From positions 39,624 through 103,623 of the forward strand of contig SKCR01035574.1 in assembly GCA_019454045.1 (NCBI GenBank): 64,000 nt of DNA, written 5' to 3'. The notes under the pieces are model-generated. The model did no database searches. It saw nothing but the letters and a program-made list of their open reading frames with translations, and was not told the DNA's origin. The stretch comes from Zanthoxylum bungeanum. Its lineage: Eukaryota; Streptophyta; Magnoliopsida; Sapindales; Rutaceae. The stretch's first letter is position 1. The number at the start of each line of letters is the position of its first letter. A program made the translations under genes and the position numbers. Positions 59,486 to 64,000 of the stretch are shown piece after piece.

Positions 59486-60649
59486 TATGAGATCGATATG
59501 TCGGTCTCTCTAGGTCTGATATTTATGAGGCATTTTCCATGATATTCGAACGAAACCATCTAGAGACTTCACGTTCGAGTAGCATTCGACATGCTGTTCG
59601 AAAGAAAGTGTCCAGAGACCTTCAGTCTCATTTTTCTATCACAAGTTTGCCAATTCCTATTCACCGATATGTCGGTCTCTACATCGGTATGCCGGTTCCA
59701 ATGCTTAAAACAAGATGAAAATGATTTTTGGCTTTAATGCACTTGATCTTAAAAGTTTCAAATGATGATGCATGATTCATATTGATCGGTGGTAAACACA
59801 CACGTAACGCAAGCGCACATATTGCTCAAGTAGTATAAAATATATCGATCCCACGAGGACATAATACCTATGCTATCAATTTATGAAGTTAAATATCTAC
59901 GAGTATCTAATTGATTTGATTGTTGATTGGATGAGGATGTTTACTAAAGACAAGATATTAAAACAGTGCTAAAGTAAATTAAAGGAGAAATTAATATTAT
60001 AAAACTAACTAGGGTTGTGAATCATTCCAATATCTTTTAAAGATGAAGTGATTATGTCATGTTTGTGTAATATATCGGTTTATTAACTTGGAACACGAAG
60101 TTATGCAAAATCATCTTCCGATAGTCAGATGCAAACACCCAAAGTAACCTAATTAACTATATTCCTATGTTGATTAAGAAACTCTGAATTCATTAAGTTT
60201 AAGTTCCAATTATGGCTATCCTCGCCAGACAGGTATATTCCTATCCTGTAATGAAATCTACCTTAAGGACATTTACCGTACGGTGAGATCGTGAGCTACT
60301 GAGTCTAAGGCTGAAACCTTCATTTTAAGTTTACCATATCAATCTTATTAATGGCCAGTTAACAAGAAGCATTAAAACTAAGACTCAATAAATAAACCAA
60401 TATATTACCCAAGACACATAACCAACTTATAAACCAGTGATATTGGAATTCATCACAACCCTAGATATGGTATTTAGTTATAACACATATTTAGGATTAT
60501 TAAATACATAAATAAATAAAACAACATAAAACAAACTTGAAAATTAAAAAAGTAAAATAAAACAATAAAATAAAATGTTGGGATTATGGGATCCACTTTT
60601 ATTACTTCTAATTTAGAAATCTCTCTTATTATAATAATAAAAGTTGCGT

Positions 60650-60810
60650 TATATTACCTACCGACCATATAAGCGGTATCCTGATTAAGTCAGATTTTTA
60701 ATTAATTCCAACCGACCATAAAGGCGGTATCCAATTAAGTCAGGTTAAAATTAATTAAATTAAGTCCAACCAACCATAAATGCAGTATCTCATTAAGTCA
60801 GGTTTTAAGA
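60650..60810 (-). repeat. Tandem repeat in the R3 LTR, three units of about 50-55 bp
   Basis: On the plus strand the core ACCGACCATAAAGGCGGTAT then TTAAGTCAGG recurs at about 60658, 60709 and 60768, the last as ACCAACCATAAATGCAGTAT. Spacers are ATTAATT-rich. R2 carries a related core (CACCGCCTTTATG) twice. Confidence 0.8.
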
Positions 60811-61050
60811 TAGTTTATATATTATAACTAAGGGTGATTAATCTAAATTATAATAATAAAAGCTTCACATTTTCACCATAGTAGAAAGAAGTTGCCTACT
60901 CATACTTAAAAGTAAAACAAAGAAATATTTATTGCTTAAAATAAAAATTAAATACAAGAAAGCTATAAATAAACAAGCAAGGCACAATCTTCTTAGTATT
61001 CTGAAGGAAATCCCCAGAAGAAAGTATGAATTTTTCAAATGAATTCGGCC

Positions 61051-61062
61051 TCAATTTATAGG
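61051..61062 (-). promoter_or_regulatory. Likely TATA box of the R3 LTR
   Basis: The minus strand reads CCTATAAATTGA, corresponding in position and context (CTATAAAT before GAGG) to the R2 TATA box. Confidence 0.55.
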
Positions 61063-61523
61063 TAAAATTTGGCTCTGCGCGTCGCGACGCGCGTGGATTC
61101 TTGACACATAGCACGCGGCTTTGACAAGATGGTAACACGTGGCACGCGGATGTCGGCAACTGAATTATTGGCTCGGCGTCGCGACACGTGAAGTCTTGGC
61201 GTCTCGACACTGACATCATTACTGATGCAAGGTGTCGGCAAGTTGAATTATTATGCTGACGTCATGATGATGCGTGTCGGCAGAATAATACTTGTGGCGC
61301 ATCGCGACGCAGAGAACATATGCGTCACGATGTGTGAAATTATATTTTTGTCATTTTGTCTGTTTTTTCGCTGTTTTAGCCCTGATTTGATTCCATTGAG
61401 TCCTGAAATCTTATTTATCTACAAAATAACAGAAAACACATCAAAATATTCCCAAAACTCGAGAAACTATACAAAATATTAAGTAAAAGAGGCGGTAAAT
61501 ATTGATATATTTTCCGCTTATCA

Positions 61524-62760
61524 CACCCCAAACCTAACATTTTGCTAGTCCTCGAGCAAAATAATAAAATAAAATAAAATACACAACTTTAAAATAAAAT
61601 TAAACTAAACCACTTTCGTAGGGATCACAGTTGCATTTAGTATATGCAACAAGCCTTTAAACCCCTAGGCGTCCATAGTGGACGAATTGTAGTCTCGTGA
61701 GGGCTTACAGCGACGATATCCACAAACGTCAATCAAATGCACACAAAAGCAAAAAGACAAAAGAAACAAAATAAACAAGTTAGTAACTAAACAAGTGAAA
61801 CTTCTTATCCAAGTTAGTAGTTGTTTTCTTTCTTTCTAAATTACCAAATAAGTAAATTCTCTGATTATTTTTATCATTCTCCATATACACAACCAACATG
61901 GTATTAATTAACTCATTGTGCCCACAATATTTATAAGTGTATTTGAAAAGAGAGTAATATTTTTATCCTAAAGTTATATAAGAATTTAGACCTTTTTGGC
62001 AATAGATATTTTTCTGATTTTTTTTTATATAACATTTTCAATCCTTGTAGCGAACTTTGGATCAGTGACTCCCAAACTAGTTGGCTTTAGGACACTAAGT
62101 GTTAAGACACCCATACAGACTTAATCAATCGGATCTCAGATATTAAAAGTTCCATCGTTTTACGTGAACAATCACTGCTTACTAAGGCAAGACGTCTGGT
62201 TACTAAGTAGAAACTTTATTATTATTAACTCAAGCTTTTCCGTTTGATGTGAATAATCATTGCTTACTGAGGTAAGATGTCCGGTTACTAGGTAAAAGGA
62301 TGGTTAATTATTTATATACATAATTTTTTTTAATCCATCGCTTTTATATGCTTCATCCAATAAACTAGAGCACTGAATATTACAAACTTTTCACTTACAA
62401 TCCATGTCCGTATGTTACCATGCATGTTGATAATACCTGTCAAATGAGCATATGAAGATCCAATTTAGTCAGTATTATGGAGAATTCACAAATTTAAATA
62501 ATTGAAAAGGAAATAAACAAAAATTAACTTATTACGAAATAAACTGAGATACGTCTCAGGAGTGAAAATTCATTACACAACTATCTCAAACACAATTACA
62601 CCTGATTACAAATTTAAAACATAAAAAAAACAATTTGTGATTTTTTTTTAAAATTTTTGAATTTTTGACTAAAAACAACACAAGAATAATAAAAAATAAC
62701 ATACTAGTCAACAATTCCCCCCAAACCTAATTGAGACATTGTCCCCAATGTCTTAAAAAG
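61524..62760 (-). mobile_element. R3 internal remnant, 3' untranslated part
   Basis: Right of the LTR (upstream on the minus strand) are 'CACCCCAAACCTAACAT', CCTCGAGCAAA, a CCTAGGCGTCCATAGTGG block, and at the far end CCCCCCAAACCTAATTGAG followed by ACATTGTCCCCAATGTCTT. These phrases are common in 3' regions of plant LTR elements. There is no coding frame. It contains the direct repeat at 62145-62300. Where the host sequence begins is uncertain. Confidence 0.45.
62145..62300. repeat. Two-unit direct repeat (about 85 bp)
   Basis: The words GTGAACAATCACTGCTTACT, AAGGCAAGACGTCTGGTTAC and TAAGTAGAA at 62164 recur as GTGAATAATCATTGCTTACT, GAGGTAAGATGTCCGGTTAC and TAGGTAAAA at about 62248. The differences are mostly transitions. 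Confidence 0.75.
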
Positions 62761-62812
62761 AAGAAGTAAAGTTAGGAGATAGTACCTAGTTAGCGTGGAA
62801 TTGTACAGAAAA

Positions 62813-63496
62813 TTAAAGGTTAAGATCCAGATTTATCCGACATTTCTTACCACGATCATTATCGGACCAGTTTATCTTGGAAATGATAAGGTCAATTTGT
62901 GGTTCAAAGGCTAAGATTTGGTCAATTAAATCATTGGTTGTTCTGGCAGTGCAGAGTAAATCTTTTATGGGTTTGGAAAGGAACCCATTTCTCCGGACAT
63001 CTTCAAGAAACACAAAAAGAAAGTCAAAAAATCCATCAACATTAAACAGTCCAATAGGTTTATGGTGTATGTTCAAGTTCGCCCAAGATAACACTGTAAA
63101 AATTTCTTCCATCGTGCCCAAGCCACTTGGCAAAGTAATAAAAGCATCAACACAATTAATCATTCCAACAAGTCATTCAGACATACCTGGCACGATGCAT
63201 TCCTCTCCGTTTGATTGTCCGATAAGATTTACCTTCGCCAAAGGTTTTGGGATGATTCCCAAAACTTGACTATCTCCTTCCTGTACAACCCTTGAAACAT
63301 ACCCCATTAGTCCAAGATTGCCACCGCCATATACTAAGTGCATATTCCTCTCAGCTATGACTCTACCCAATTCTTGTGCTGCCTCAACAAATTCTGGTTT
63401 AGAACCAGAACTAGTACAAAAAAACACACAGATGTTAACAACTAGTCTTCTTGAAGTTGCTTGTATTTTTTTTATATATCTCTCAAATTTGGATGT
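62813..63496 (-). pseudogene. LOG-like cytokinin riboside 5'-monophosphate phosphoribohydrolase, interrupted by TGA
   Basis: LOG enzymes release active cytokinin bases from their nucleotides in the cytosol. The frame runs on the minus strand from 63496 to 62813, intronless, with one in-frame TGA (63175-63173). Before it: ICVFFCTSSGSKPEF, then HLVYGGGNLGLMGYVS (nucleotide-binding loop), LGIIPKPLA and CIVPGMSE. After it: LVGMINCVDAFITLPSGLGT, MEEIFTVLSWANLNIHHKPI and GLFNVDGFFDFL. The family has M-x-x-R before DAFIALPGGxGTxxE; here the R position is the TGA and the second G of PGG is S. The glutamate is kept. There is no ATG upstream of ICVFF in this frame, and FF is one residue longer than the usual VFCGSS. 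It is either a decayed copy or a member of an intronless LOG clade knocked out recently. Length (about 225 codons) is normal. Confidence 0.85.
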
Positions 63497-63727
63497 CTAC
63501 AAGAAGGCAATGACGAGCTGAATTTATAGATCCTGAAAAAGGGTGAGTAATAATAGCATTAGTACCTGCCAAATGACAATTATTAGCTAAACAATAAATA
63601 AATCGTGAAAGTCAAAAAGTCTGGATCTTGTCAGCGAAAATAAAAGAAAATCACAAAACAATTCATAATTATTAGTTAAATACAAAGAAATAATAATATG
63701 TACACGAAGTAACGGCTTGAATGACAT
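63497..63727. other. Spacer, no feature recognised
   Basis: AT-rich sequence upstream of the LOG-like frame on the minus strand. It would be its promoter or an upstream exon, but I see no convincing TATA box, start codon or splice site. Confidence 0.4.
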
Positions 63728-64000
63728 CTATGTGTCAGAGACAAACTTCCCATCTAATTTTTTTATAAATTGGCAAACAAGGTTTTTTAAAGTCAGATTC
63801 CTGAGACTCAATTGTTGTCTTTCTTTTTGAAACTGTGTATATAACATGTGAATTACGTGATACACATATCCACTGGGATGCGTCTCAAGAGTCAATGATA
63901 TGTCATCTAAATACTCCTTACTCATGTCATCCCTAATGAATTTTATTTTATCTTCGCGGTTATCAGACATCATTCCTAAAGAACGACAACTAGTATTACA
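63728..64000 (-). CDS. Unrecognised partial open frame at the window edge
   Basis: The frame is open from the window edge (64000) to the TGA at 63730-63728, giving about 90 codons. It includes MMSDNREDKIKFIRDDMSKE and ends KKLDGKFVSDT. It is hydrophilic, charged and without signal peptide, membrane segment or known motif. It lies about 230 bp upstream of the LOG-like frame on the same strand. It may be the 3' end of a gene, an exon or a chance frame; AT-rich plant DNA seldom leaves 90 codons open by chance, but this happens. I assign no function. Confidence 0.3.
   Translation of the reverse strand, partial: CNTSCRSLGMMSDNREDKIKFIRDDMSKEYLDDISLTLETHPSGYVYHVIHMLYTQFQKERQQLSLRNLTLKNLVCQFIKKLDGKFVSDT

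Larger units (their letters stand above)
57310..59760 (-). repeat. S1 5' LTR, interrupted by R2
   Basis: The plus strand starts TGAAATTACC and ends AAAGTTTCA at 59760; the ends form TGAAA/TTTCA. The two halves (57310 to about 58250 and about 59486 to 59760) share the rare words CGGTATGCCGGT (58065, 59690) and ATATGTCGGTCTCT (59496, 59665), supporting one LTR of about 1.2 kb split by R2. The flanking 5 bases on the right are AATGA. Frames at 57593-58310 are noise. Confidence 0.65.
59783..61523 (-). repeat. R3 LTR (1.7 kb)
   Basis: The plus strand starts TGATCGGTGG and ends CCGCTTATCA, so the minus LTR begins TGATAAGCGG and ends CCACCGATCA. Its end part is the reverse complement of R1. It has a TATA box on the minus strand (61051-61062), a three-unit tandem repeat (60650-60810) and an unusually CpG-rich patch (61075-61330). 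The bases right of it, CACCCCAAACC, are a reversed purine tract (GGTTTGGGGTG), which makes this the 3' LTR of a minus-strand element. Frames at 60929-61482 are not genes. Confidence 0.65.

Noticed and set aside
60929..61482. Frames of 61-96 codons in the CpG-rich part of R3
   Set aside because: They lie inside the R3 LTR around its TATA box and contain no known domain.

Overview
This window is intergenic DNA from a flowering plant, probably a eudicot with a repeat-rich genome. The evidence is the AT-rich composition, plant-type Ty1/copia and Ty3/gypsy retrotransposons with tRNA-Met-type primer sites, and one cytokinin-activating LOG-type reading frame. I cannot name the species. There is no prokaryotic gene content, CRISPR array, rRNA or tRNA gene. 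Roughly 95% of the window is LTR-retrotransposon DNA stacked by nested insertion. The only host-like protein sequence is a broken LOG-like gene and one partial unknown frame, both at the far right.

I use these labels. L1 (minus, 1-5405) is a noncoding element with a 2.5 kb LTR. R1 (5406-6235, plus), R2 (about 58250-59485, plus) and R3 (59783 to about 62760, minus) are related-looking LTRs with 'ATCGATCCCACGAGG'-type 3' ends. The K copies are one Angela/Tork-like copia family with LTRs of about 1.9-2.1 kb, a leader of about 2.2 kb and a shared gag-pol. They are K0 (leader fragment, minus, 6236-7954), K1 (7955-19669, plus, decayed), sK (solo LTR, minus, 15677-17591, inside K1), K2 (leader only, 19670-21235, plus, sharing an LTR with K1), K3 (minus, 21236-22777 plus 32895-39011), K4 (22778-32894, plus, youngest and full length, inserted in K3), K5 (47277-53353, minus, badly decayed) and K6 (LTR stub, 53354 to about 53520). 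G1 (39012 to about 45745, plus) is a Tat/Ogre-like Ty3/gypsy element inserted in the 5' LTR of K3. It has an intact LTR, a large internal deletion, a recognisable integrase and tandem repeats in its 3' region. S1 (about 53521-59760, minus) is a SIRE-like copia derivative that keeps gag pieces but no pol.

The insertion order can be partly read. K4 lies in K3 with a perfect CTATG duplication. sK lies in K1 with a perfect ATGTG duplication. G1 cuts the K3 LTR. L1 cuts R1. R2 cuts the S1 LTR. K1 and K2 share one LTR, which points to unequal recombination, and K2 is fused to the K3 LTR at a deletion breakpoint.

No new biochemical system is evident. The best leads are repeated stem-loop units of variable number in the K LTRs, repeated motifs in the K leaders, satellite-like arrays in G1, a pol-less SIRE derivative, and a LOG-like frame interrupted by a single TGA at the position of the conserved arginine.
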